This document shows, one piece after another, positions 9,375 to 19,224 of a stretch of DNA of 64,000 nucleotides. Below the pieces are notes generated by a model. It did no database searches. It saw nothing but the letters and a program-made list of their open reading frames with translations, and was not told the DNA's origin. The stretch's first letter is position 1. Each line of letters begins with the position of its first letter. A program made the translations under genes and the position numbers. The DNA comes from Rhizobium sp. SG_E_25_P2 (lineage in GTDB: Bacteria; Pseudomonadota; Alphaproteobacteria; Rhizobiales; Rhizobiaceae): positions 1 to 64,000 of the forward strand of contig NZ_JARXVM010000015.1 of the NCBI RefSeq assembly GCF_029892285.1, in the 5' to 3' direction.

Positions 9375-11186
9375 TCAGGCCCGCTCGATCTCTCCGAGGC
9401 GGGCGATGCACAATCCGGTGTCGCTGATCTTGGCGCCCGCCTTGACATGGGCGATCTCGGCGCTGATCCGGTCGATATCGCTGATGACGGCGCCTTCGGG
9501 GATTTCGAGCACGCCGATCGAGCAGCGCATCAGCCCGATCTTGCGCTGCACGCCCTGACGGTCATGGCCCATGATATAGCCCTGGGTCCGCTCTTCTTCC
9601 GAATAGAGATCGGCGACCTCGGAGGCGAAATCATTGAGCAGCCGGCCGAGCGGATGGATCATCTCCTCTTCGGTATAGCCTGTGAGCCCGATGAAGAAAT
9701 CGTCGCCGCCGACATGGCCGATAAATTCGCTCTCGTGGAAGAAGTAGCGACGCATCAGCGCGGCGAACAGCGATATGGCGTGGTCGCCGGCATGAAAGCC
9801 ATAGCGGTCGTTGAACGGTTTGAAATTATCGAAGTCGCAATAGCAATAGTAGCGCCGTTCGTCGCCGTCCTTGGAGGTGTGGCGCAGGAAATCGAGAATG
9901 GCGAGATTGCCCGGCAGGCCAGTCAGCGGGTTCTGGTCCTGCGCGGTCTTGAGCTGCTTCTCATTGAGGATCTTGATCAGCGACGCCGCCGAGATCGCGC
10001 CGGAGTAGCGCATGTTCTCGGTCAGCAGCACGCAATGGCAGCCTTCCATATTGGCGAATGCAGTGACCAGATCGTCGGTGCCTGAATCGAGGCTGACGAT
10101 CGGCGCGGCCTTGGCGAAATAGGAGATCGAACGCAGATAGTCGCGGTTTTTCAACAGGTCGCGGCCGAAGGGGTGATAGATATACTCCTTCAGTTCCTTT
10201 TCCTGGATGATGCCGCGCGGCTCGTTGTTGACGTTCAACACCGGGAAATAACTCAGGTCCGGGTTCTGCCGGAACATCTCGAAGACGGTCTCCACCGAAT
10301 CGTTTTCATAGACGCTCGGAATATGCTCGACCTGCTTGCGGATCAGCAGTTCGTCGAGCGAGCGGCCCGCGGCGCGGTTTTTCGATTTGTCGCGCAGATG
10401 CGGATAGCTGCGCTTCTGGTCGTCCACATTCACCGAGGGACGCGCGATATAATAGCCCTGCACCATGTCCACCCCGAATTCCCGACAGGCGAGGAACTCC
10501 TCTTCGGTTTCCACACCCTCGGCGATGACGCGAATGCCCAGCGTGTGGGCCATGCCGACGATATTGCGCACCAGATGCTGCTTCTTGGCGCTGTCGCCGA
10601 TGCCGCGGATGAAATATTGGTCGATCTTGAGATAGTCGATGGCGTGGTCGGCCAGCAATTTATACTCGCCGCGCCCGACGCCGAAATCGTCGATGGCGAC
10701 CTTGAAACCCGACCGCCGCAGCCGCGCCATCAGCGGTCCGAATTCGGGCGCTGTCATATTGTCGAACCGTTCGGACAGTTCAAAGCAGATCGACGACGGC
10801 GGAACCATATGGGTCTTGAGATGACGGGTCAGCACGTCGAGCATGGGTCCGCTTTCGGCGATCAGCCGAAAGTCGAGATTGATGAACAGGGTCGACGAAC
10901 GGAAATCCGGCAGGGTCGAGAATTTCGCCAGCGCGCGTCCCGCCATCATCTGGTCGAGCGCCGCCAGTTGGCCTGTCTCGGCCATGCGGTCGATCAGATC
11001 GATCGGCGAGGAAAATCCCATCTGGTCATGGCCGCGCATCAAGGATTCGTACCCGAACACGGCGCCGGTGGCGGTCTCGACCACGGGCTGAAAAGCGGGG
11101 TCGAGAACAAGCTTGGCGATCGTCAATAATTTTTCGCCCGCATAGGTATGCGGAAAGGCGGAAATTTCTTTGGTCAGGGCGGCCAT
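9375..11186 (-). CDS. EAL - CBS - GGDEF c-di-GMP regulator
   Basis: This is a soluble 603-residue protein with the unusual order EAL (about 25-265), a CBS-pair-like region (about 285-410) and GGDEF (about 420-595). The EAL signature reads ESLMR, keeping the metal-binding Glu. ELSE, IDDFG, KID, AEGVE and QGYY are all present, so phosphodiesterase activity remains possible. The cyclase motif is GGDDF and no RxxD inhibitory site precedes it. CBS pairs usually bind adenine nucleotides, so an energy-linked input is plausible. I chose ATG at 11186 because GGAG sits 6 bp before it; a TTG five codons upstream is also open. The gene is divergent from betC. Confidence 0.88.
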   Translation of the reverse strand: MAALTKEISAFPHTYAGEKLLTIAKLVLDPAFQPVVETATGAVFGYESLMRGHDQMGFSSPIDLIDRMAETGQLAALDQMMAGRALAKFSTLPDFRSSTLFINLDFRLIAESGPMLDVLTRHLKTHMVPPSSICFELSERFDNMTAPEFGPLMARLRRSGFKVAIDDFGVGRGEYKLLADHAIDYLKIDQYFIRGIGDSAKKQHLVRNIVGMAHTLGIRVIAEGVETEEEFLACREFGVDMVQGYYIARPSVNVDDQKRSYPHLRDKSKNRAAGRSLDELLIRKQVEHIPSVYENDSVETVFEMFRQNPDLSYFPVLNVNNEPRGIIQEKELKEYIYHPFGRDLLKNRDYLRSISYFAKAAPIVSLDSGTDDLVTAFANMEGCHCVLLTENMRYSGAISAASLIKILNEKQLKTAQDQNPLTGLPGNLAILDFLRHTSKDGDERRYYCYCDFDNFKPFNDRYGFHAGDHAISLFAALMRRYFFHESEFIGHVGGDDFFIGLTGYTEEEMIHPLGRLLNDFASEVADLYSEEERTQGYIMGHDRQGVQRKIGLMRCSIGVLEIPEGAVISDIDRISAEIAHVKAGAKISDTGLCIARLGEIERA

Positions 11187-11433
11187 GCAGGGCTCCAGCA
11201 ATCGAAGTCGTGCATAAGCTGTCTGAAATTATTGAATATTTCCTTTTTGAAGAATGATAGTTTTATGACTGTCGCGAATGATTATTTCCTCATAAAATCA
11301 ATAGTTGCCGAGGGTGGCGCGCGCCGTGTTTCTGTCGCAAGCGGAACATAAAACGCGGCTCCTGCGCCGCTCGTTGCATCCGCTTCGGCTTAACTTCGGC
11401 CATCGCCGAAAACCCATTGCCCAAGAGGGGTCC

Positions 11434-12963
11434 ATGTCCGCCAAGAAGCCCAACATTCTCATCATCATGGTCGATCAGTTGAACGGCACATTCTTTCCGG
11501 ATGGCCCGGCTGATTTTCTGCATGCGCCCCATCTCAAGGCGCTCGCCGGCCGCTCGGCCCGTTTCGTCAACAACTATACGTCGTCGCCGCTCTGCGCCCC
11601 GGCGCGCGCCTCCTTCATGGCCGGGCAGTTGCCCAGCCGCACCCGCGTCTATGACAATGCGGCGGAATATGTCTCTTCCATCCCGACATATGCCCATCAT
11701 CTCCGTCGGGCCGGTTACTACACCTGTCTGTCCGGCAAGATGCATTTTGTGGGACCAGACCAATTGCATGGTTTCGAGGAGCGTCTGACCACGGACATCT
11801 ATCCCGCCGATTTCGGCTGGACGCCGGATTATCGCAAGCCGGGCGAGCGCATCGACTGGTGGTATCACAATCTCGGCTCGGTGACCGGGGCAGGGGTGGC
11901 CGAGATCACCAACCAGATGGAATATGACGATGAGGTCGCCTTCTTCGCCAATCAGAAGATCTATCATCTGGCCCGGGAGAATGACGACGCTGACCGCCGC
12001 CCCTGGTGCGTCACCGTCTCCTTCACCCATCCGCACGATCCCTATGTCGCCAGGCGCAAGTTCTGGGATCTCTACGAGGATTGTGCGCATCTGGCGCCAG
12101 AGGTCGCGCCCATCCCGTTCGACGCGCAGGACCCGCATTCCCAGCGCATCATGATGTCCTGCGACTACACCAATTTCGACCTGACCGAAGACAATGTCCG
12201 CCGGTCCCGTCGCGCCTATTTCGCCAACATTTCCTATCTCGACGAGAAGGTCGGCGAACTGATCGATACGCTGACCCGCACCCGCCAGCTCGACGACACG
12301 ATGATCCTGTTCTGCTCGGATCACGGCGACATGCTCGGCGAGCGCGGTCTGTGGTTCAAGATGAATTTCTTCGAGGGCGCCGCCCGCGTGCCGCTGATGA
12401 TTGCCGGCCCCGGCGTCACCGCCGGCCGTCATGACGTTCCGGTCTCCAATCTCGACATCACCCCGACGATCGCCGATCTCGCCGGCCTGTCGATCGAGGA
12501 GATCCTGCCCTGGACCGATGGCGAAAGCCTTGTCCCGGTGATCGACGGCGGCAAGCGCGTCTCGCCGGTGTTGATGGAATACGCCGCCGAAGCGTCTTAC
12601 GCGCCGCTGGTCGGCATTCGCGAGGGCAAGTGGAAGTTCATCCATTGCGCCCTAGACCCAGACCAGCTCTATGATCTCGATGCCGATCCCCGAGAACTTC
12701 GCAATCTCGCCGCCGATCCCGCTTGCGCCGAAATCGTTGCCGATTTCCGCGCCCGCGTCGCCGCCCGCTGGGATATGGACGCCTTCGACAAGGACGTCCG
12801 CGAGAGCCAGGCGCGGCGCTGGGTGGTCTATGAGGCGCTGCGCAACGGCGCTTATTATCCCTGGGATCATCAGCCGCTGCAAAAGGCCTCGGAGCGCTAT
12901 ATGCGCAACCATATGAACCTCGATAATCTCGAAGGCGACAAGCGCTATCCGCGCGGAGAATGA
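11434..12963 (+). CDS. betC: choline-sulfatase
   Basis: This 509-residue cytoplasmic type I sulfatase hydrolyses choline-O-sulfate to choline, feeding the glycine-betaine pathway. The formylglycine signature CAPAR places the modified cysteine at residue 54, the same number as in characterised Sinorhizobium BetC. Metal ligands are seen in the N-terminal IMVDQ stretch and in CSDHGDMLGE. The C-terminus has the choline-sulfatase tail with YYPWDHQP. The frame is open from 11305, but the family start MSAKKPNIL and a purine-rich site (aagagggg) support 11434. It is followed by a hairpin and then by the DUF1344-type gene rather than directly by betB. No betI regulator is present in the window. Confidence 0.95.
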   Translation: MSAKKPNILIIMVDQLNGTFFPDGPADFLHAPHLKALAGRSARFVNNYTSSPLCAPARASFMAGQLPSRTRVYDNAAEYVSSIPTYAHHLRRAGYYTCLSGKMHFVGPDQLHGFEERLTTDIYPADFGWTPDYRKPGERIDWWYHNLGSVTGAGVAEITNQMEYDDEVAFFANQKIYHLARENDDADRRPWCVTVSFTHPHDPYVARRKFWDLYEDCAHLAPEVAPIPFDAQDPHSQRIMMSCDYTNFDLTEDNVRRSRRAYFANISYLDEKVGELIDTLTRTRQLDDTMILFCSDHGDMLGERGLWFKMNFFEGAARVPLMIAGPGVTAGRHDVPVSNLDITPTIADLAGLSIEEILPWTDGESLVPVIDGGKRVSPVLMEYAAEASYAPLVGIREGKWKFIHCALDPDQLYDLDADPRELRNLAADPACAEIVADFRARVAARWDMDAFDKDVRESQARRWVVYEALRNGAYYPWDHQPLQKASERYMRNHMNLDNLEGDKRYPRGE

Positions 12964-12969
12964 TGAAGC

Positions 12970-13001
12970 CGAAGGCGGCTGCTTTGGCGCAGCCGCCTTC
13001 G
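12970..13001 (+). terminator. hairpin downstream of betC
   Basis: A 13-bp perfect stem (arms 12970-12982 and 12989-13001) with a 6-nt loop begins 7 bp after the betC stop codon. No T-run follows, so it may act as an mRNA 3' stabiliser or a weak or Rho-assisted terminator. It separates betC from the next gene. Confidence 0.55.
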
Positions 13002-13243
13002 ATCCAGGCGAAATCGTGGCGCCATCCTTACGAGCCGGATTAAATTCGCGACACAGTGACGTTAGAAATCATTTCCTTGAATTAATTTGAGTTTCTCCGG
13101 AAACCGAATATCAATTGTCCTCACGGATCGGGAATTTGCCGGCGCTTGAACAACAAGAAGGCGCGACGCGACAAATCCGGACGATCCGAAAGTAAGTCGG
13201 ACATCAGAAATTATATGTGTCCGTTTTACCTGGAGGTTATACA

Positions 13244-13504
13244 ATGCGTATTCTGTTCGCTTCCGCTCTCGTTGCTTCTTCGCTCGCCATGGCGCCGCTC
13301 GCTTTCGCCGCCAGCGAAACCGTGACCGGCACGGTCAAGGCCATCAGCGGCTCCCATCACCAGTTGACGCTCGCCAATGGCGACACGTTCATGCTTCCCA
13401 AAAATTTCAACGCCAAGGACATCAAGGCCGGCGCAAAGGTCAAGATTGCCTATCAGAAGGCCGGCAAGAAGCTCGAAGCGGAAAAGGTCACGGTCGTCAA
13501 TTGA
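13244..13504 (+). CDS. small secreted DUF1344-type protein
   Basis: This 86-residue protein has a clear Sec signal peptide (cleavage near AFAAS, about residue 22). The mature domain of about 60 residues has the pattern [11 protein letters not shown] ... [14 protein letters not shown] ... KVKIAYQ, a small all-beta fold. I recognise this as the DUF1344 family of Rhizobiales; its function is unknown. The start is fixed by a strong GGAGG 8 bp upstream of the ATG. It is its own transcription unit inside the bet cluster, with 280 bp of upstream space and two strong terminators behind it. Confidence 0.82.
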   Translation: MRILFASALVASSLAMAPLAFAASETVTGTVKAISGSHHQLTLANGDTFMLPKNFNAKDIKAGAKVKIAYQKAGKKLEAEKVTVVN

Positions 13505-13515
13505 TCTGACCTCGC

Positions 13516-13571
13516 GAACGGTCGGCGCGCCAAGCCCCCCTCTCCAGCAGCGCCGGCCGTTCTCCTTTTTT
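13516..13571 (+). terminator. Rho-independent terminator of the DUF1344-type gene
   Basis: A 13-bp stem (arms 13516-13528 and 13550-13562, one G-T pair) starts 11 bp after the stop codon. It is followed by a T-rich tail ending in six Ts at 13566-13571. Confidence 0.85.
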
Positions 13572-13592
13572 GACGTTTCAGCCGTTTCATTG

Positions 13593-13619
13593 GCGTCCGG
13601 TCTACTGGACGCTTTTTTT
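13593..13619 (+). terminator. second Rho-independent terminator before betB
   Basis: The stem GCGTCC / GGACGC (13593-13598 and 13607-13612) with an 8-nt loop is followed by seven Ts. It is only 21 bp beyond the first terminator, so read-through into betB is doubly blocked. Confidence 0.82.
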
Positions 13620-13769
13620 GTTTCTTCGAACCATCGGTGTTCCTGCGAAGCGGGAATGTCGCAATCGGGACAAAAATGGGAGGCGCCAGCAAGACCGCTT
13701 TGTCGCAGGCTGGTTATATGCTTGTGTAATTACAGCATGTCCGGGGCTCCTGCCGGCAAGGGGAAAATC

Positions 13770-15233
13770 ATGCGCGCACAACCGCCAGCCAGCCATTTCA
13801 TCGACGGCGAATATATCGAAGATCCGGCCGGCGCGGCTTTCGATTGCGTCTATCCGGCCACGGGCGAAGTGATCGCCCGGCTGCATGCCGCCACGCCCGC
13901 CATCATCGAGCGCGCTATCGCCTCGGCCAAGGCGGCGCAGGTGGAATGGGCGAAGATGAGCCCGACCGCGCGCGGCCGCATTCTCAAGCGCGCCGCCGAC
14001 ATCATGCGCGCCAAGAACCGCGAGCTGTCCGAGTTGGAAACGCTCGACACCGGCAAGCCGATCCAGGAAACCATCGTCGCCGATCCGACTTCGGGCGCCG
14101 ACGCGTTTGAATTTTTCGGCGGCGTCGCGGCTGCTGCGCTCAACGGCGAGCATATTCCGCTCGGCGGCGACTGGGCTTACACCAAGCGCATCCCGCTCGG
14201 CGTCTGCGTCGGCATCGGCGCCTGGAACTATCCCCAGCAGATCGCCTGCTGGAAAGGCGCGCCGGCGCTGATCTGCGGCAACGCCATGGTGTTCAAGCCG
14301 TCGGAGAATACGCCGCTCGGCGCGTTGAAGATCGCCGAGATCCTCATCGAAGCCGGCCTGCCCAAGGGCCTCTACAATGTCATCCAGGGCGACCGCGCCA
14401 CCGGCCCGCAACTGGTCAACCATCCCGATGTCAACAAGGTCTCGCTGACCGGTTCCGTGCCGACAGGCCGCAAGGTGGCGGAAGCAGCCGCCGGTCATCT
14501 CAAGCATGTGACCATGGAGCTCGGCGGCAAGTCGCCGCTGATCGTGTTCGACGACGCCGATATCGACTCGGCGATCTCCGGCTCCATGCTCGCCAATTTC
14601 TATTCGACCGGCCAGGTCTGCTCCAACGGCACGCGCGTCTTCGTGCACAAAGCGGTCAAGGACGAATTCCTCGCCCGCCTCAAGGCGCGCACCGAAGCCA
14701 TCGTCATCGGCGAGCCGATGGATGAGGCGACCCAGATGGGTCCGGTGATCAACCGCGCCCAGCGCGAGAAGATCCTGTCCTATATCGACAAGGGCAAGGC
14801 CGAAGGCGCCCGCCTCATCACGGGCGGCGCCATTCCCAATGACGTGCCGGCTGAGGGCAATTACATCCAGCCGACCGTGTTCGCCGACGTGACCGACGAC
14901 ATGACCATCGCCCGAGAAGAAATTTTCGGCCCTGTTATGTGCGTGCTCGATTTCGACGGCGAAGAGGATGTCGTGGCCCGCGCCAACGCTTCCGAATTCG
15001 GCCTCGCCGGCGGCGTGTTCACCAAGGACATCGCCCGCGCCCACCGCATGGCCGACCAGATCGAAGCCGGCACATTCTGGATCAACACCTATAATCTCTG
15101 CCCGGTGGAAATCCCCTTCGGCGGCGTCAAGCAATCCGGCTTCGGCCGCGAAAATTCGCTCGCCGCCATCAACCACTATTCCGAATTGAAGACGGTCTAT
15201 GTGGCGATGGGCAAATGCGAGGCGCCGTACTAA
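13770..15233 (+). CDS. betB: betaine-aldehyde dehydrogenase
   Basis: This 487-residue NAD-dependent aldehyde dehydrogenase oxidises betaine aldehyde to glycine betaine in the cytosol. The catalytic Cys284 lies in [13 protein letters not shown] and the general-base Glu250 in MELGGKSP. The NAD-binding loop is around SLTGSVPTG and the oxyanion tryptophan/asparagine lies in GAWNYP. The length matches rhizobial BetB. ATG at 13770 with AAGGGG upstream was chosen; an ATG 11 codons earlier is possible. Two terminators precede it, so it must have its own promoter. It is cut off from betA by a repeat element and an inverted toxin-antitoxin pair. Confidence 0.96.
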   Translation: MRAQPPASHFIDGEYIEDPAGAAFDCVYPATGEVIARLHAATPAIIERAIASAKAAQVEWAKMSPTARGRILKRAADIMRAKNRELSELETLDTGKPIQETIVADPTSGADAFEFFGGVAAAALNGEHIPLGGDWAYTKRIPLGVCVGIGAWNYPQQIACWKGAPALICGNAMVFKPSENTPLGALKIAEILIEAGLPKGLYNVIQGDRATGPQLVNHPDVNKVSLTGSVPTGRKVAEAAAGHLKHVTMELGGKSPLIVFDDADIDSAISGSMLANFYSTGQVCSNGTRVFVHKAVKDEFLARLKARTEAIVIGEPMDEATQMGPVINRAQREKILSYIDKGKAEGARLITGGAIPNDVPAEGNYIQPTVFADVTDDMTIAREEIFGPVMCVLDFDGEEDVVARANASEFGLAGGVFTKDIARAHRMADQIEAGTFWINTYNLCPVEIPFGGVKQSGFGRENSLAAINHYSELKTVYVAMGKCEAPY

Positions 15234-15243
15234 GTGGACCCCG

Positions 15244-15394
15244 CCCCCAACCCCTCCCCACAAGGGGGAGGGGCCTAAACCGCCGCGCCGCCTCCGTCCA
15301 AACACGACGGCGCGCCAGATGCGGCGAGGACGGGAGGCGTGGGAGCGTCGCCACAGATTAAGCCCTCCCCTTGTGGGGAGGGTTGGGAGGGGCT
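15244..15394. repeat. intergenic element with large inverted arms
   Basis: About 32-bp near-complementary arms (15244-15275 and 15361-15394, core CCTCCCCACAAGGGGGAGG and its complement) flank about 85 bp. The arms could form a long hairpin after betB. This CCCTCCCCTTGTGGGGAGGG core is a familiar dispersed palindrome in rhizobial and other alphaproteobacterial genomes. I see no gene in it. Confidence 0.6.
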
Positions 15395-15494
15395 CTTTAA
15401 CTCGGATAAGCAGGACCAGGATATGAACACAGCGGCGCACATGACCAAAAGCGGACGCGGGGCAAAAGCCTCTCGTCGGCAGGGTCATGTCCGC

Positions 15495-15860
15495 TCAATC
15501 GCTGTCTCGCAACGGAACCAAATCGTCCAGATCCACCCGCAGCGCCGTCGCAATGCGTTTCAGCGCATCGACAGAGCCGGTCTTCTTGCCGGTTTCGATA
15601 TCCGACAGATGCGGCTGGGAGATGCCGGCCGCCTTGGCCAATTCCATCATGGTCATGCCGCGATACTGACGATAGGTGCGGATGCGGCTGTCGGTTTCAG
15701 AAAGTTCTTTCACCAGTTCATGTGGCCATGTCTCTTCGCCTGCACTGACACGGGCCATGATCACATCCGCGCGCAACCCGTCGATAAGGTCTTCATAGTC
15801 GTCTTCGCTCAACAGAACGTAGTTCTTGCCATCGATAGTAAGTCTCTGCATTTCGCCCAT
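15495..15860 (-). CDS. XRE-family antitoxin (HigA-like)
   Basis: This 121-residue protein is the likely antitoxin. Its C-terminal half carries an HTH_3 fold (about 62-118) with the pattern MTMMELAKAAGISQPHLSDIE. The N-terminal part is a toxin-binding segment, acidic and short. It sits 6 bp downstream of a RelE/ParE-fold toxin on the same strand. The toxin-first order is typical of HigBA-type modules. It probably represses its own promoter, which lies in the betA upstream region. The pair stands on the opposite strand to bet and interrupts the cluster. Confidence 0.85.
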   Translation of the reverse strand: MGEMQRLTIDGKNYVLLSEDDYEDLIDGLRADVIMARVSAGEETWPHELVKELSETDSRIRTYRQYRGMTMMELAKAAGISQPHLSDIETGKKTGSVDALKRIATALRVDLDDLVPLRDSD

Positions 15861-15866
15861 TTCGCG

Positions 15867-16112
15867 CTACTCCTTGTAAATGCCGCCGCGCGGTCCGGCA
15901 TTTATCACCATGATAACTCTGCCTTGATCATCGATGATGACCCTATCTCCGCCGACGCGGATGCGAAAATATTCCATGCCGGCCATCTTCTTGATGTCGA
16001 CCGGCTCTCCACGAGCATACTCTTCGAGCTTGGTGAGAATGGCAGCCTTTCGCTTGGGCTGCATGCGATCCAAGCTCTTTCCAGCTTCGCGAGTATAGAC
16101 GATTTGCTTCAT
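15867..16112 (-). CDS. RelE/ParE-superfamily toxin
   Basis: This 81-residue toxin has the RelE/ParE fold: an N-terminal beta strand (KQIVYTREA), a helical hairpin (SLDRMQPKRKAAILTKLEEYA) and a C-terminal sheet with YFRIRVGGDRVIID and MVINAGPRGGIY. Such proteins cleave translated mRNA or poison gyrase; which one applies is not decided. ATG at 16112 was chosen because the fold begins there, though the frame is open further upstream into betA. It is co-transcribed with the XRE antitoxin 6 bp downstream. Its start is 100 bp from the betA start, so the two promoters overlap head to head. Confidence 0.85.
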   Translation of the reverse strand: MKQIVYTREAGKSLDRMQPKRKAAILTKLEEYARGEPVDIKKMAGMEYFRIRVGGDRVIIDDQGRVIMVINAGPRGGIYKE

Positions 16113-16212
16113 GATGAGAATATAGCTCTGGGCGATATCTGTGTCGAATTTATAGCTATTCACATTGAGCTTTTCGTAGTCAGCGTCCCACAATGCGGCC
16201 GAGGAAAATAGC

Positions 16213-17862
16213 ATGCAAGCAGACTTCATCATCATCGGTTCCGGATCGGCCGGCTCGGCGCTGACCGCGCGTCTCTCCGAAGACGGCAAGAACAGCGTCA
16301 TCGTGCTGGAATTCGGCGGCACCGATATCGGCCCCTTCATCCAGATGCCGGCGGCGCTCGCCTGGCCGCTCAATATGAAGCAGTATAACTGGGGCTATCT
16401 CTCCGAACCCGAGCCGAACCTCAACAATCGCCGCATCACGGCGCCGCGCGGGAAAGTCATCGGCGGCTCCTCGTCCATCAACGGCATGGTCTATGTCCGC
16501 GGTCATTCCGAGGATTTCAACCGCTGGGAAGCGCTCGGCGCGCGCGGCTGGGCCTATGCCGACGTGCTGCCCTATTTCAAGCGCCAGGAAAATTCCCATG
16601 GCGGCGAAGAAGGCTGGCGTGGAACCGACGGCCCGCTGCATGTTCGTCGCGGCGGCTCGCCCAACCCGCTCTACAAGGCCTTCATCGACGCCGGCCGCGA
16701 GGCGGGCTTCGAGGTGACGAAGGATTACAACGGCGAGAAGCAGGAAGGCTTCGGCGAGATGGAGCAGACGAGCTGGCAGGGCCGCCGCTGGTCCGCCGCC
16801 ACCGCCTATCTCAAGCCGGCGTTGAAGCGCCCGAATGTCGAGCTGATCCGCTGTCTCGCCCGCAAGATCGTGATCGAGAATGGTCGCGCCACGGGCGTCG
16901 AGATCGAGCGCAACGGCCAGATCGAGGTCGTCAAGGCCAATCGCGAAGTCATCATCTCCGCCTCGTCCTTCAATTCGCCCAAACTCTTGATGCTCTCAGG
17001 CATTGGCCCGGCCGAGCATCTGCGCCAGCTGGGCGTCGAGGTGAAGGTTGACCGTCCGGGCGTCGGCCAGAACCTGCAGGATCACATGGAGTTCTACTTC
17101 CAGCAGGAGTGCAAGGAGCCGGTGTCGCTTTATAGCTGGCTGCCCTGGTACATGCAGGGCCTTGCCGGCGCGCAATGGCTGTTCTTCAAGAAGGGCCTGG
17201 GCACGTCAAACCAGTTTGAATCCTGCGCCTTCCTGCGCTCGGCGCCAGGCGTCAAGCAGCCTGATATCCAATATCACTTCCTGCCGGTCGCCGTGCGCTA
17301 TGACGGCAAGGCGGCGGCCAAGGCCCACAGTTTTCAGGCCCATGTCGGCTACAATCTCTCCAAATCGCGGGGCGCGGTGACATTGCGCTCCTCTGATCCC
17401 AAGGCCGATCCGGCGATCCGCTTCAACTATATGAGCCATGAGGAAGACTGGGTGAAGTTCCGCCACTGCGTGCGCCTCACCCGCGAGATATTCGGCCAGC
17501 AGGCGTTCGAACGCTATCGCGGACGCGAAATCCAGCCGGGCGCGAGCGTCCAGTCCGACGCCGAGATTGACGACTTCCTGCGCGAACATCTCGAAAGCGC
17601 CTATCACCCCTGCGGCACCTGCAAGATGGGCGACAGGAACGATCCGATGGCGGTGGTCGACCCCGAAACCCGGGTCATCGGCGTCGACGGCCTGCGCGTG
17701 GCCGATAGCTCGATCTTCCCGCATATCACCAACGGCAACCTCAACGCGCCTTCGATCATGACCGGCGAAAAAGCCGCCGACCATATCCTCGGCAAGCAGC
17801 CGCTGGCTCGGTCAAACCAGGAGCCGTGGATCAATCCGCGCTGGGACGTGAGCGATCGGTAA
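16213..17862 (+). CDS. betA: choline dehydrogenase
   Basis: This 549-residue FAD-dependent GMC oxidoreductase oxidises choline to betaine aldehyde at the membrane. The ADP-binding motif is near the N-terminus ([15 protein letters not shown]). The first GMC signature is [14 protein letters not shown], the second lies near [18 protein letters not shown], and the C-terminal active-site histidine is in [10 protein letters not shown]. Length and sequence match rhizobial BetA. Its partners betB and betC lie upstream, but a toxin-antitoxin pair on the other strand intervenes, so it is expressed separately. It converges with a lipoprotein gene. Confidence 0.96.
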   Translation: MQADFIIIGSGSAGSALTARLSEDGKNSVIVLEFGGTDIGPFIQMPAALAWPLNMKQYNWGYLSEPEPNLNNRRITAPRGKVIGGSSSINGMVYVRGHSEDFNRWEALGARGWAYADVLPYFKRQENSHGGEEGWRGTDGPLHVRRGGSPNPLYKAFIDAGREAGFEVTKDYNGEKQEGFGEMEQTSWQGRRWSAATAYLKPALKRPNVELIRCLARKIVIENGRATGVEIERNGQIEVVKANREVIISASSFNSPKLLMLSGIGPAEHLRQLGVEVKVDRPGVGQNLQDHMEFYFQQECKEPVSLYSWLPWYMQGLAGAQWLFFKKGLGTSNQFESCAFLRSAPGVKQPDIQYHFLPVAVRYDGKAAAKAHSFQAHVGYNLSKSRGAVTLRSSDPKADPAIRFNYMSHEEDWVKFRHCVRLTREIFGQQAFERYRGREIQPGASVQSDAEIDDFLREHLESAYHPCGTCKMGDRNDPMAVVDPETRVIGVDGLRVADSSIFPHITNGNLNAPSIMTGEKAADHILGKQPLARSNQEPWINPRWDVSDR

Positions 17863-17897
17863 ACGCCTGTCTGCTTCGCCTCAGGATGCCCCTGCTG

Positions 17898-19028
17898 CTA
17901 CTGGCTCAACACCCCCGACACGATCCTGAACGGGCTCGACACGGTGGCGGCGGCGGCGTTGAAGACGAAGGCGCCGGCGTCCTTGATGCCGGCTTTTTTC
18001 TCGTCGCGCAACGCGGGCGCGAGAACGGCGACGTCGGCGAAGCGGTTGTGATTGGTGGAATCCAGCGGCTTCACGCTGGAGATGTCGATGAACTGGATGC
18101 CGACGCGTTCTGCGGCGGCCAGCACTTGGGGATTATGAACGTCAAGCGCGCCCAGGCGCTGACTGCTGGCGGAGAGGAGTTTCGACACTTCCAGCGCTCG
18201 GTCGTCGGGCGCGACCAGAATGGTCATCGGCAGTTTCATCTTCCCGATCACCTGCATCTGCGTCCGGAACACGTCGGCGTCGATGTCGGGAGAAGCCAGC
18301 ACCACTTTCAGTTTGTCGAGCACGTCGTCGCGCTTGGCGAGCTTCAGCTGCCGCAAGGTTTCCACCGTCAGCCAGCAGCCCATGGAATGGGCGAAGACAT
18401 AGACTTCGCCGGTCTTGCGCTGTTTTGTCGCCTCGATCAGCAGTTGGGCGAGATAATCGCGGGAATAGGTCGCGCCTTCCTTGTCGGCCACATAGCCGGC
18501 AAGCTCGGCCTGTGATGGCCAGGAGAAGACAATCTTGGCGCCGGGAATATTGGCGTCATGCCCCATCTGCGCCATGCGGAACAACGCTTCCTGGTAGCTG
18601 TTGTTGTAGCCATGCACGAAAATGCCGATATCGCGGCTGTTCGGGTCGGCGTGATCGATGGCGTCGATGAATTCCTTCTGGTCGAGCCGCTTCTGGCCCG
18701 CTATGGCGAAGGTCTTTTTCGGGTCCGCTTTCGCGCCGGGCCATTCAACCTCGGAACTCTTGTGATTGGGCGGAATCGACACCGTGAACGCGGCGTAGGA
18801 GGCGTCGATCGCCTTGGAATTGTCGAACATATTCTCGTCGGGCTTGATGCGCCCGCGCGTCGTCATGGCGAACACCTGTTCGGTGGCGAGCTTGGGAATG
18901 CCGCGCGTGTCGACGGTCGCCAGCGTTTCCGGCGATGGACGTGACCCGCAACCTGTCAGCGCGAGTGCGGTCATGGCGTAGAGAATGACGGCTTTCGAAG
19001 AAAGAAGCCGGAAATCGCGCGTCGTCAT
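17898..19028 (-). CDS. alpha/beta hydrolase lipoprotein, DUF900-type
   Basis: This 376-residue protein starts with a lipoprotein signal (ALALTGC). It then carries an alpha/beta-hydrolase domain of the DUF900 type (esterase/lipase-like), common in rhizobia. The nucleophile elbow reads FAHSMGCW, with Ala in place of the usual first Gly. Asp and His candidates lie in ASPDIDAD and near NHNRFAD. It should be anchored in the cell envelope. The frame extends to 19232, and a start at 19055 with GGAGGG is a good alternative; 19028 gives the most compact signal peptide. Substrate unknown. Confidence 0.82.
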   Translation of the reverse strand: MTTRDFRLLSSKAVILYAMTALALTGCGSRPSPETLATVDTRGIPKLATEQVFAMTTRGRIKPDENMFDNSKAIDASYAAFTVSIPPNHKSSEVEWPGAKADPKKTFAIAGQKRLDQKEFIDAIDHADPNSRDIGIFVHGYNNSYQEALFRMAQMGHDANIPGAKIVFSWPSQAELAGYVADKEGATYSRDYLAQLLIEATKQRKTGEVYVFAHSMGCWLTVETLRQLKLAKRDDVLDKLKVVLASPDIDADVFRTQMQVIGKMKLPMTILVAPDDRALEVSKLLSASSQRLGALDVHNPQVLAAAERVGIQFIDISSVKPLDSTNHNRFADVAVLAPALRDEKKAGIKDAGAFVFNAAAATVSSPFRIVSGVLSQ

Positions 19029-19224
19029 GTCGGTCCCGCAGATGTTTTCGATCATCGCCCTCCATAACAGCGCGCCCGCGCCCGCGCCAGTCATACTTGC
19101 TCGTTGATATTGAACGAAAGTGATCCGCCCTGGCCTTGTCAAAACCGGCTTGACATGTCGCGAAAATGCACGATATTGCACGAAATCGCCTGAGTGGCGA
19201 GCAACCAACACCAAAGGAAATCCC

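Noticed and set aside
11341-11372. stress-type GGAAC promoter upstream of betC
   Set aside because: The spacing to the next CGTT is 24 bp, too long for the EcfG consensus.
11290-12645. 451-codon open frame antisense to betC
   Set aside because: betC has complete catalytic motifs and a fitting start; the antisense frame has neither.
13602-15488. 628-codon open frame antisense to betB
   Set aside because: It is a shadow of betB; its ends lie in terminator and repeat sequence and the protein has no family features.
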